NCBI GenBank assembly: GCA_027972325.1 | Contig: JAPMOS010000160.1 | Span: 1-64,000, forward strand | Direction: 5' to 3' | Origin: Paratrimastix pyriformis | Taxonomy: Eukaryota; Preaxostyla; Paratrimastigidae | Length of the DNA stretch: 64,000 bases | Part shown: in pieces, positions 1 through 9,900 of the stretch | How the letters are laid out: the number at the start of each line of letters is the position of its first letter | Numbering within the stretch: position 1 is the first letter of the stretch | The notes under the pieces: generated by a model | Database searches by the model: none | What the model was told of the DNA's origin: nothing | The model's input: the letters and a program-made list of their open reading frames with translations, nothing else | Made by a program: the position numbers and the translations under genes

Positions 1-405
1 CTGCGAACGTGAATACCTCTCTCTCCGCGGACGAACGGAAGACCTATGACTGGTCGATTCAGTGCCACAAGCCCGCACCAGCAATTATGGCTCGCGCGAG
101 CTTCCTACCCCTTTGGGACTTCTCTTAACTGGGCCCTTCCTCTGCCCGTTCCTGTCCTTGTGGCTGAGCCCGAACCCGTGCCGGAATCCAGCGCGCTCCT
201 TCCCGAGAACGTGCTGTAGCCGATGATGACGTGAAGATGAATGGTTTGCCGGCGATACCCGGATGACGACACTGGCAACAACGACTACAACGCCAACCCC
301 CAAGGCGAAGACGAAGACGAAGACGAGTAATGAATCTGGTTCTCTTTTTGATCCGAAATTAGAGGCTCGACGTTTTCTCTCGAAAAAAGGAGGAGGAAGT
401 GCGTC
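1..405. repeat. Duplicated low-complexity locus (copy 1)
   Basis: No gene is recognised here. About 185 bp (roughly 219-405) reappear at about 95% identity in inverted orientation at 42357-42537. They include an aspartate/threonine-coding stretch and the segment encoding LFDPKLEARRF. In the other copy the similarity continues past the point where, here, LINE sequence begins (about 406). So this looks like older DNA into which the LINE inserted. The first 218 bases hold nothing I can name. Confidence 0.6.
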
Positions 406-2058
406 AGAGTGGGGCCGCAAAGGGCGCATCTTCAGGACAGCCCAGAAGTGCAAGAATGCACTAGTGGTCATCAATGCTCAGACGGGAAATGGCGGAATAA
501 ATACGCAGACCATGCGGTGTGAAATGTCGGGTAGACTGGCCATGATAGCAATCTTGCAGCGTTACATCACGGCCAACATCAGATTCTACATCAATGGTGA
601 AGGGGATGGGAAATGTTGGTGTGGGGCGAGAGATTGTACAAACCATTTGGTTTTCGAATGCCCTTCGATGATGGGCAGTGTCGCGGAAAGGTGGAGTGGT
701 GCCAACGCGATCAAACTGATCGCGTGGCTGGAAAAGGGGGAAGGAGCAGAAGATGCAGAACAATTGCTCCAAGAAAAATGGGTGGAGCCTATGGGCCGCA
801 GCGTGCAGGTGAGAGGTAAGCAGATAGCGATGGACAGACTCTGGGAGCTCATCGAGCGATCGCGGGGGCGCTGGTACCGCGCCCGAACCTGGGACAGCTT
901 CTGGGAAACATTTTCAACAGAAGTGGCGAACCTGTGCGATCGGTACGCGGATGGAGTGAGCACGGAGATGGCAGAAGGCAGACCCACAAGAGCACCCTGC
1001 GAAACCAGTGGACGACCCCACGTGGTGTCCTCTCTGCTCAGACAAGCAGGCAGTTTGACAACGATGGCATTCTCGCATCCTGGGAATGCCGATTTGAGCT
1101 TCCCGAATTCAGAACACCCAGCAAAGATGATTGTTTTGGGTGGAAGACTGGATGGATATGGGCTGTTCAAGGAGAATCGTGACCTCCTCATCTTTGCCAA
1201 CCGGGAGTACAACCCCCAGGAAGAGATGGACCGATTATTTAAGGCAATTGGCGATTGGGCAGAGAGTCCAATGGGAAGAGCTGGGAAGAGAGCTTTCCGA
1301 TGCATCGCAATCGTCCCGTACGGGGTGGGTAAGCCCAACCGGACGCGGCCGGTGCAGGGAATGGAGGCGCAGCATGGCGTCGGATTGGCCTTGAGGGGGA
1401 CATGCGATTGAAGGAGCTGTTTATCATTGAGGAAGGGGGTTTCGGCTTCTGGCTGCCGAGCTTCTGGCGGACAGGGGAGAAAGGTGCGGGGAAGGCCCCG
1501 TTCGACGTGGGCATCCTGCTCTTTGAGAACCAGAGGGCCCGGGAGAGATTTCGATGGATCCTGCCCGTTGTGGGCTTTGGAGAATATGCTTCGGAAAGAG
1601 GCGGGTGCGCGGAAGGTGGAGGCTGACTACGAGGGGCGTCCGAAGGAGGGCGAGGTGCTCCACAACTGGAGGGATCTCAGAGGGGTGGTGCGGAAAGTTG
1701 CGGGAAGACTTCGGAGGCGGTGCGGATTTCGAGAGATGTACGCGAATGATTGCAGACTGGCAGCAGAGTTGGGGATTGTGGATGAAGACACCCAAAAGGA
1801 GATTGGGAGCGAAATTGGTGCACTCCGCAAAACCATGCTGCTGGCGATCATGCAACGAAAGAAGAACGAGAAAAATGAAGAAGGGATGAACGAGGAGACG
1901 TAGTCCGGCGGTGACCGTCCCTCGGGGACGGTAGCCGACCCATGGGCCTCTTGGGACGTCCCATCCTGCGAGTTTATCTCGCGGGGAGGGCGGACCGGGG
2001 GGTTCATGTTACCCGCGGGCTTCGGCCCGAGCACGGACCCGGCGAAAGCTGGGAAGTA

Positions 2059-2092
<34 letters not shown>
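406..2092 (+). mobile_element. 5'-truncated LINE, copy 1
   Basis: This is the 3' end of a non-LTR retrotransposon, matching the minus-strand copies at 32.4-39.8 and 54.7-64.0 kb. It starts inside the region after RNase H. It encodes the CCHC-like finger CWCGARDCTNHLVFEC (about 615-660), an alpha-helical linker, and a C-terminal domain with ANREYNPQEEM (about 1197-1230) that resembles PCIF1-type methyltransferases. The reading is continuous to about 1411 and then carries on in other frames to a stop near 1902, so the copy is frame-broken. A roughly 190-bp 3' UTR ends in a UUCG hairpin and (CA)n. 5' truncation with an intact 3' end is the usual result of target-primed insertion. Confidence 0.85.
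2005..2092 (+). repeat. LINE 3' terminal hairpin plus (CA)n tail
   Basis: CATGTTACCC (2005-2014) is followed by a 5-bp stem CGGGC / GCCCG closing a TTCG loop (2016-2029), then about 30 bases, then (CA)n from 2059 to 2090. The same arrangement ends the other LINE copies and some elements with unrelated bodies. It is probably the 3' recognition structure used by the LINE reverse transcriptase. Confidence 0.7.
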
Positions 2093-2094
<2 letters not shown>

Positions 2095-2665
2095 TGCCTG
2101 CTGCGCCCGCTCGTGCTACCTCGACGCCCGACCATGCTGCTACTTCCGCGCCTCCGAAGATTAGCCTCTCTGACCTCTCGCCTGTTGCCAACCGTGGGCC
2201 TTTGGGAAGGGAGCAACGCGCGTGGGGGTGGTGGATTCAGGGGCCAGTACGCCTGTCCTACCGAGGTGGTAGGTCATGGTGGATGGGTTCCGCCCCCCCC
2301 TCAGGCTGGGTTCGGGAATATTTTTCGTTCTAACTGTTCTTGTCTTTTGCTTCCGTCGCCCCCTTTCATTGTTCCTCGTGTCCTGTGTCTCAGTGTTGGA
2401 TCCTTTTGTCCCCCCCCTTGTCCCGGTCTTTCTTTTGATGTTCCTTCTGTTTGCTGTCAAGTGTTTGAACGATTCTGTTTCCTGGCGATATTCCAGTCTC
2501 TCTCTTTCCCGCCATGCCGTCTGTGCGCCTACCCCTGAGGGGGTGTAGGTCGGCATGTTACCCGCCGGTTTCGACCGGATTAACGGATTTTCTTCTGTTT
2601 CAGTTTTCTGTGTTTTGCGCGCAGTTACTGGCAGTCGAAATAGTATGACACACACACACACACAC
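2093..2665 (+). mobile_element. Second (CA)n-tailed element fragment, non-coding
   Basis: This lies between the (CA)n of LINE copy 1 and another (CA)n at 2648-2665. I see no convincing protein; the sequence is pyrimidine-rich on the plus strand. Near its 3' end it has CATGTTACCC (2554-2563) and a perfect 5-bp stem CCGGT / ACCGG with a TTCG loop (2565-2578). Body and hairpin stem differ from the LINE but the architecture is the same, so it is probably a truncated or non-autonomous element using the same machinery. Confidence 0.5.
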
Positions 2666-3054
2666 GGAACCTACGTCATCGAATTTGACGACCGGGTCAA
2701 GGCGGGCATTCCCAAGGTCTACGCGCGCAACAAGCTGCGGCCTTACGATGCCACCTTCGATGCCCCACTCCCTGCTGCGGGAGGCGCTCTGGTCCCCGTT
2801 GTTGATCGTCGGCGCCACCCCGCCGAATAAACCCCCAAACCCCTCCCCGCCCCCGTCCCCGTCACGCAGTTTTCCGGTCCGGTTTTCTGCAAAACAAAAT
2901 GATCTGGCAACACACGTGGGGGGGTTGAGTTGGGGGGTGGTGGTGGGGATGGGGTCGTAAGAGGAGAAAATGTGAATGCGTGCACGTCCACGCAGCCCCC
3001 CCCCCCCCCCCACCCCCACCCCCACCCCCACCCCCAACCCCCCCCCCCCCCCGT
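2666..3054. repeat. Intergenic stretch with poly-C / CCCCCA tract
   Basis: No gene is supported. The most obvious content is a C-rich tract (about 2994-3052) made of runs of C and CCCCCA units. Plus-strand reading around 2670-2830 (GTYVIEFDDRVKAGIP...) looks protein-like for about 50 codons after the (CA)n but has no identifiable family. Confidence 0.5.
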
Positions 3055-3765
3055 TCATGAATGCCCTGTGCACTCTGGGTTTTTGTCGACGCCCAGTACA
3101 TACAAAACCGGAAACAGGAACCACAACGCGGACCTCCATAGCGGGAGGATCAGCATCATTGTTGCCTTCTCCCGGATTATTTTCCGTAGGACCCGCGCTA
3201 CTTGATTGAAGGGCGGATTGGCATATAGCCGTTTCCGCCCCCAATCCTGCGCGTAGGCATCGATCGCCTCCGCCTGAGGGTCCAGTCGCATCGACCAGAA
3301 CCTCGGAAGCTGCGCGTTCGCCATCGTGGCGAACACATCGAGTTCGGGCTGAAAGCCCAGCGTCTGGCATGCCCACTCGAATATTCGAGGGTTCAACTTC
3401 CAGTCCGAGTCGTCCTTTAACGTGCTCAGGCGATCGGCATGCAGGTTCGTCACACCTGCGATATGCTCTGGCACGATTCTGACATGCATCTGCTGAGTCT
3501 CCTCCCAGACTTCCAACAGCAAGGGATGCAGGGCCGTGCTCCCCGTGTTCCAGTTTCTCACCGTCGCGACCGCAACGGTCGAGTCGCTCAGCCAACGGAT
3601 CACCGTGCCGCTGGGCAGGTGTTTCCGGAAGGCACGGAGAGCCCAGAGGAGGGCAGCCAGTTCGCGCCAGTTGATGTGCATCTCCGTTTCCTGGAGCGCT
3701 TGTCTCCAAAACCCCCTTGCCTCGAGCGGTTTCGGTTCTGCGAGCAGAACACATAGCCGGTTCAA
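3055..3765 (-). mobile_element. DIRS-like retrotransposon fragment (RNase H to methyltransferase)
   Basis: This fossil fragment reads on the minus strand. It covers the end of an RNase H domain (INWRELAALLWALRAF, SDSTVAVATVRNWNTGS, HADRLS) followed by the DIRS-type DNA methyltransferase-like domain (DVFATMANAQLPRFWS, YANPPFNQ). It is closely similar to the longer copy at 52.6-54.7 kb. No reverse transcriptase or recombinase part is present here, so it is a broken remnant. Confidence 0.8.
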
Positions 3766-4370
3766 CCGCGGCCTGCATGGCGGAGGGTTTTTTTTTCGCT
3801 CCCCTTTCTCCACTCTCACGGACAGATTTGGTTTGTGTTCCTCCTTCTTGTCTCCATTAACTATTTGACCGCTTTTGCCTCCGCCACTTGTGCCGTCTCA
3901 GGGAGACCCCGTCGATCACCACATCGCGGACTGGCGTTCTAGCATCTCTCGCTCATTATCCTTGTGCCCGTTCTTTTCTGAGGCTTACACTGAGCGTTGA
4001 CTCCTTTCTGTTTGGCACTTCAAGATCTTGGAGAAGAATCATCACAAGAAGCTCCTGACTAACGCGAAGTTGTCTGATTTTGCCCCCACTAAATTCCGCA
4101 CCTCATTTTTGCTGGAATCGGGGACGGGCAGTTTCGGGGGGACCTGAGCGCCCCATCGACCACGAGATGATGCCCCTGTGCCGCCCGGGGACCCCGCTCG
4201 ACCCCGCCTCCGCCGCTGGTGTTGCAAGCCCCGACGTGGAGGTTCTCGCCAGGATGAACGTTTCGTTGGGGTCACCCAGAGGCGCACGGCCTGTCCGCAC
4301 GCATCGTCCGGTGCCGAGTCGAGAAGGCAACCGCCACGCAGACCGGTTGCCATGGTCCGCGCCCGCCGAC
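3766..4370. other. Unassigned spacer
   Basis: No gene can be supported. Plus-strand reading from about 4080 is open into the minisatellite that follows and is proline/arginine rich, but it has no recognisable domain. It may be a fragment of an element's coding region. Confidence 0.4.
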
Positions 4371-4935
4371 CGCTCTCCATCCACCCCCCTCTGCTCCCCA
4401 TCCACCCCCCTCTGCTCCCATCCACCCCTGCTCATCCACCTCTGCTCGTCCACCCCTGCTCCCCATCCACCCCTCTGCTCCCATCCACCCCTCTGCCCCA
4501 TCCACCCCTGCTCTCCACCCCTCTGCTCCCCATCCACCCCCTCTGCCTCCATCCACCCCCTCTGCCTCCATCCACCCCTCTGCTCATCCACCCCCTCTGC
4601 TCTCCATCCACCCCCTCTGCTCCTCATCCACCCCCCTCTGCTCCTCATCCACCCCTCTGCTCCTCATCCACCTCTGCTCCTCCACCTCTGCCTCCATCCA
4701 CCCCCTGCTCTCCATCCACCTCTGCTCCTCATCCACCCCTCTGCTCCTCATCCACCCCCTCTGCTCCCATCCACCCTCTGCTCCTCATCCACCCTCTGCT
4801 CATCCACCCCTCTGCTCCTCATCCACCCCCTCTGCCTCCCTCCACCCCCCTCTGCCCTCCATCCACCCTCCTCTGCTCTCTCCATCCACCCCTCTGCCCT
4901 CCATCCACCCCTCTGCTCCCTCCACCCCTCTCCTC
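4371..4935. repeat. Pyrimidine-rich minisatellite (unit about 20 bp, CATCCACCCCTCTGCTC)
   Basis: Degenerate tandem copies of CATCCACCCC(T)CTGCTC with variable C and T counts fill this stretch. The same unit recurs at 6140-6290 and 42567-43080. Every frame stays open through much of it because the unit lacks stops, so the serine/proline/threonine reading and its glycine/tryptophan antisense are not evidence of a gene. Nearly all pyrimidines lie on one strand. Confidence 0.9.
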
Positions 4936-5112
4936 CTTTTTTTGTTAAACCACTCTTATTGGAAGAAATCTCCAAACAAGAGGGTACAGTGGCTTCAAGC
5001 CCAAAGGGCAAAGAAGATACTGTGTACCCGCAGACAGCCAAAAAAGTAACACAAAGAACCGATGACCAGAACAAAGAAACAAAGTCCGAGTAAGAAAAAT
5101 CTCAAAGAACAA

Positions 5113-6081
5113 TCACATAACAAACCAGGGGGGAGAACGACCCATACCCCACCGGTTATAAGTGCGCCACACATAAATCCGACGACACCCGTACTTCAGC
5201 AACCAATTCCCCACCCCAGCCAAACGCGAGATCGGTGCAGGGGCGGGCTTCTGGGGCTTCGGCTTAGGAGCGGAAGCTTCCACTGCCTCACGGGCCTCGC
5301 GGGCCTCCCGAGCAGCGACTTCTCCTCGCGTCATAGCAAAGAAAGCAGCCTTCCTCATTCTTTGCACCTCCTTCTTCTCTGCTTTGGACATGGCTGGAGG
5401 GGGCGGTGCCTTGAGGCTGGGTGGAGACGACTTGGGGCTCGAAAGCGGCACAGAGGCCGCTTTCTCCTCCACAGGCGGTGGTTGTGGTGCTTTGCGACTC
5501 GGAATTACATTGCTCATCTTTCTCTTCACTCCCAGCGCTGAAGCAGGAAGCAGAGCCGATTGAGGTGGAGGTGCGGGAGTGGACCCGCTGATGATGCATT
5601 CCTCCTCAGACTCAGTGGCGTCCGGGTCACATTCAGACTCAGTGGCATCCGGGTCACACTCAGACTCAGTGGTGGAGTCTTCATGCGCCCCCGGACCAGG
5701 ACCACCTCCAAGTTGACGTTCAGCTGATTGGGCAATGAGAACAGCAATCGCATTCACTAAAATGGCACCCTGTTCCAAAATAGCATCACGAGTAGCACCA
5801 TAACAACCATCTTGGGTCGTGCACAGGCCACGAGGCAAACGAGCAGTGAAGAATGATTCAATATACTCAGGTGTCGGACGAGCATGATTCAAAAGAGTGG
5901 CACCAATAACAAGAGCATGCCGCATCGAATTAGTAACGTCAAAGCCAATTTTGGCAAATTGCGGCGGAGGAGATCTTGCATTCTCGTAAGGATCCGCAAA
6001 CAAATGTTCAATCATTTCCAAACATGATTCATTGGCCACAAACTGGCTTGAATCAATAATCGGAACATCCTTGGGAGGCAT
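5113..6081 (-). CDS. Unidentified protein with proline-rich, lysine-rich C-terminus
   Basis: This is a minus-strand frame of 323 codons counted from the ATG MPPKDVPIID (6081); the same frame continues upstream only through the minisatellite. The N-terminal 150 residues look folded and alpha-helical (CLEMIEHLFADPYENA, SMRHALVIGATLLNHA, RDAILEQGAILVNAIAVLIA). Then come an acidic tandem repeat (TESECDPDA, two to three copies), a basic patch KRK, and proline-rich and Ala/Glu-rich (REAREAREAVEA) segments. Codon use is less GC-rich than in the alpha-actinin gene. No family was recognised. A gag-like ORF of a retroelement is one possibility, because an analogous helical-then-proline-rich layout occurs at 29.0-30.1 kb. 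Confidence 0.5.
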   Translation of the reverse strand: MPPKDVPIIDSSQFVANESCLEMIEHLFADPYENARSPPPQFAKIGFDVTNSMRHALVIGATLLNHARPTPEYIESFFTARLPRGLCTTQDGCYGATRDAILEQGAILVNAIAVLIAQSAERQLGGGPGPGAHEDSTTESECDPDATESECDPDATESEEECIISGSTPAPPPQSALLPASALGVKRKMSNVIPSRKAPQPPPVEEKAASVPLSSPKSSPPSLKAPPPPAMSKAEKKEVQRMRKAAFFAMTRGEVAAREAREAREAVEASAPKPKPQKPAPAPISRLAGVGNWLLKYGCRRIYVWRTYNRWGMGRSPPWFVM

Positions 6082-6119
6082 CAAATGCCAACCCAACGGA
6101 AGAAGATTGGAAAATTGAG

Positions 6120-6654
6120 AGTGGCTATAACTGCGGGGGAAACCCTCTCCTCCCCTCTCCTCCCCTCTCCTCCCCATCCCCCGCCCTCTGCTTCCCATCC
6201 ACCGCCCTCTGCTCCCCTCTTCTCCCCATCCACCCCCTCCCTTCCCCATCCAACCCCTCCGCGCCCCATCCACTCCCCTCCATCCTTCGCCTCCCCTCTG
6301 CAGCAGACCCTCGGCCCCAAAGAGCAACTGCGCGGGGCATGGTGGGCACATGCACCCTTCGCCTCCCCTCCACTTTCGCGCCCTCTCTGCTTCTTGCGAC
6401 GGAGTCGGATTGCCTTCATTTTGAACTTTCGTGTTTCGCGCAGAATGCAAGCGGCCAGACCGCCGCGCCGCCGCGCCGCCACGCCACGCCATGTCTCCCG
6501 GGCCTTCATCCGCGGCCAACACTAATGTGGCCAACACTAATGAGCATCCCGGGCAAACAGGCTCCAGCCACCTTCACCCAACCGTCACCTCCCGCCCCCC
6601 TTCCGACCCCTGATCATCTGGAACATGAGGCAGTAGTCCAGCTGGAACTTGTTT
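6120..6654. repeat. Segment duplicated at 43070-43590
   Basis: A degenerate pyrimidine-rich minisatellite is followed by GC-rich DNA around GACCGCCGCGCCGCC and TGGCCAACACTAATG. It matches the block at 43070-43590 closely and in the same orientation. Together with the adjoining tRNA-like repeat this makes a shared unit of about 790 bp. No gene is supported inside it. Confidence 0.75.
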
Positions 6655-6915
6655 GCTTTTGATGGGAAAGGGCTGGGGTTCGATTCACGCGCAGATCAGT
6701 ATTTTTACTTTTAGTTGGTGGCGCCTGGGATCGAACCTGCTGTGACCTTGGGGTTCTTACCCCGACACTCTACCCGCTGCACCACCCCCGAGCGCCCTGT
6801 GCTGAAAATTAGCCAAGCGTTAGCCAATTTTTTAGCCTAGCCATTGCTTAGCCAAAGTAGTTAGCCGAGGCCTTGGCTAATTTTGGCTAATTTTGGCTAA
6901 TTTTTTTCCGCCATG
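6655..6915 (-). repeat. SINE-like repeat with tRNA-derived segment, copy 1
   Basis: On the minus strand a tRNA-like stretch (about 6727-6804) has matching GGCGCC ends, a box-A-like TGGTGCAGCGG and a box-B-like GGTTCGATCCC; this copy is more degenerate than the one at 43654-43727. The plus strand next to it carries repeated TTAGCCAA / GGCTAATTTT units ending in a T run. The match to the 43.6-kb copy stops sharply at CCGCCATG (about 6915), which marks the element end beside the alpha-actinin gene. Confidence 0.6.
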
Positions 6916-6991
6916 GGACGGTGCTGGTGCAACTTTCGATCGGAGGGGCGACGGTCGTATTGGAAGTACAAAGGCGCACCAAAGAGGGAAT

Positions 6992-9900
6992 TTACCGGGT
7001 GAAGGCCTGCTCGGTGAATGCCTCGTAGTCGAAGCCAGCTTCCTTGGGGGGCATGTGGGTGCTCAGGTACTCGACGTGCTTGCCCTCCAGGTTGGCCCCG
7101 CGCAGGTCGTCCGCGGTGACGAAGGGCTAGTGCGTGGAGAAGGAGGAAACCCGGAGGGAAAGAGGGCGGGGTGCGTGTGAGCGGGAGGTCGCTCCAACCC
7201 CACCACCAACCCAATGGCCGGCCGGCGGACCTTATCCTTGGCGATCTCCTTGAAGGAGGCGACCACTTCCTCCTTGCTGTCGGTATCCTTGGTGCGGTTC
7301 TTCATGTACTGGGTGAAGCTGTCAAAGGTGATGCAGTCCCGGTCGCCGGCCATCTGCTTCCAGAGGGTCTCCATCTGCTCGTCGGCGACCTCCTGGCCCA
7401 GCGAGGCCAGGCAGGCCTTGAACTCGAGCCGCTGCAGGTCGCCCGAGTGGTCCTGGTCGAAGTGGTCGAAGCACTCGCGGAACTCGGCAAGCTCCTCGGG
7501 GGTGATGTCGCCCTGGGTTTGTGGTTTTGGGGAGTCACAGAGTCCGAGAGGGAAAGGGAAGGACGTGAGGGGGGAGGCCGTCGGTGCCGCGGTGCTTCAG
7601 ATGAGAGGAAACAGCTCCAGACCCGTTCCCCTCCCTTCCTCCCTTCCCCCCCCCCCCCCCCGACCTTCCCCACCCGACCTTCCCCCCCACCCAGCCGAGG
7701 GGCTGACCATCTTCTGGGCCACGAGCCGCTGCTCGAGGACACCCACGGAGCGCTTGCAGATGTTGACCAAGGCCTCATACATGGCCTTGACAGTGTACAC
7801 GTCCAGGTCGGTGTGCTCGTTGATGGTGACGTTCATCTCGCTCAGCTCCTGGGCAATCTTCTGCACCTCGGCCACGATCTCGTCCTTGGCGGCGTCGATC
7901 TCGGCCTCGCGGCTCTTGGCCTCGGCCAGCTGGGCCTGCAGGTCGCCCGCCAGGTCGGCAAAGGCCTTCTTGTGGTCCGCGCAGAACTTGGCCAGGGCCG
8001 TGGCCTTCTCGGCGAAGGAGCGCCGGAGACCCTCGCAGACCTGTGGGGCAGAGGAGGGAGGGAGGGAGGAGCACAATAAGAACCCATCCAGGCGGGGCGG
8101 TGCGGAGACAAACAAGGACAGGGCAGAACAAACAAGGACAGGGCAGAACAAACAAGGGCAGGGCAGAACAAACAAGGGCAGGGCAGAACAAACAAGGGCA
8201 GGGCAGAACAAACAAGGGCAGCCCAGAGGCAAACAGGGCAGGGCAGAGGCAGACGAACCTCCTGGCGCTCGAGCTCCTGGGCGACACGCTCCTTGCGTTC
8301 GTCCAGAGACTTCTCCAGGGCCTCCCACTTCTCGGCAAGAGCCTGAGGGAACGATGGCGCACGTGGTGGTGAGCACGGGAGGGGGGGATGGTGCTGGGGC
8401 GACAGCAGCAGCAGCAGCATGGCTGGCGGACGGACCTCCATGGTGAGGTGGCAGAAGGGGTTGGCCGTGACGCCCTCGGCCACGACGCGCTCGTGGGACT
8501 GGCGGAGCTCCTCGAAGGCGGGCTTCTGGGTCTGGTGGCCGGCCAGGACGACCGTCTCGAACTGCTCCTTGAGCTGCTGGGCGTCGCCCAGGGTCTCCGT
8601 GTCCAGCATCGGGGCCGCCAGGGCGCTCTTTGCGGGAGTAAGGAGGAGCCGAAGAAATGAGGAGGGTGTGGCGGGGTCGGGTGGGGCGATATTATATCGG
8701 ATGACGGCCATCGAACGCAGCGAGGCAGAGGCGGGGCAGACGGACCTGGATGGACTCCATGTAGGTGTTCATGGCGATGGCCTTCTGGGCAAAGTCGATG
8801 CAGGCCGCGTCGCGCTTCTCCTTGGCCGCGATCTCGGACTCCTCCTTGGCCGACCGGTCGCGCAGGAAGACCTGGTCGTTGAGGTAGCCCAGGGTCGTCT
8901 CGACGAAGCGGCCCAGCTGGGCCTTGCGGGCGCCCAGGATTGCGATGGTCAGGGTGGTGTGGGTGTTGCTGGTGATGCCCACCGAGCTGTTGCGGCGGTC
9001 CATCGAGCCCAGCTCGTCCCAGGGCTCCTCCAGGGCGGCCCCCTTGCCGTAGGCGGCGGTCACCTTCTCGATGCGAGCCTCCAGGGTGTCCGCCTCGGTG
9101 GCGGCGATGGCCTCGATCTGGCTCCGCATGGCGGCCAGGCTCTCGGCGAAGGCGGTGGCCTTCTGGGCGAACTCCACCCGACGCTCCTCCAGATCTGCAC
9201 AGGGGGCGGGCAGGGGGGGCGGACCGGCAAGAACGGTGAGGTGGCAGGGGGGCATTTGTCCGAACTTATGGGTCGCCACGAGAAACGCGCGCAGCACAGG
9301 GAGTGGGCGGGGAGAAGGGGAGAAGGGCGAAGAAAGAAACCAAAAAAAGGACAAACGCGACACAGGACAAAGACAGAAACGGAGCGCGCATCTCTGCGCT
9401 GTCTCCTCTCCCCCCCACGGAGGGCGGGGGGAGGCTGAGCGGAGAGCGAAGAGCGGGGCGGGCGAACCGAGGTGGGTCAGCCGCTCCTGCACCCACCGGT
9501 CGAGGCGCGCCTGCATGGCCTGCAGGGCGGCCAGGGTGAACTTGGTGTGGGTGTTGTCGGCGATGCCGTGCTGCTCGCGGTTCTCCTGGTCGGCCGCCGC
9601 CAGGGCGGCGAGCTGGTCGGTGAGCAGCGGGGCGGCGGTGGTCAGCGCCCGGATGGCGTCGGCCTGCTCCTGGGGGGTGCGGGAGGGGGGGGGGGGGGGG
9701 GGGGGCGGGGCGCAAGAAGAAAACACCATCAGTCCGTGTGTCAACAGATGTGGCGGGGGGGGGGGTGGGAGGGGGGGAATGCGGTGGTTGAGGCTGGGCT
9801 GGGTCGGACCTTGAGCGAGCCCTGGCAGCCCTCGACCGCCCGGCGGCGCTCCTCCACGGCCCGGGCGTACTCCTCGGCCTGGTGGGCCCACTCCAGCCGG

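Noticed and set aside
2005-2029. UUCG hairpins read as bacterial-type terminators
   Set aside because: There is no T run after them, and they sit at the 3' ends of retroelements before (CA)n in a eukaryotic genome.
4080-5093. Ser/Pro/Thr-rich and Gly/Trp-rich proteins around 4.1-5.1 kb, and likewise at 42.2-43.4 kb
   Set aside because: The 20-bp minisatellite unit contains no stop in most frames, so openness is automatic; composition is that of the repeat.
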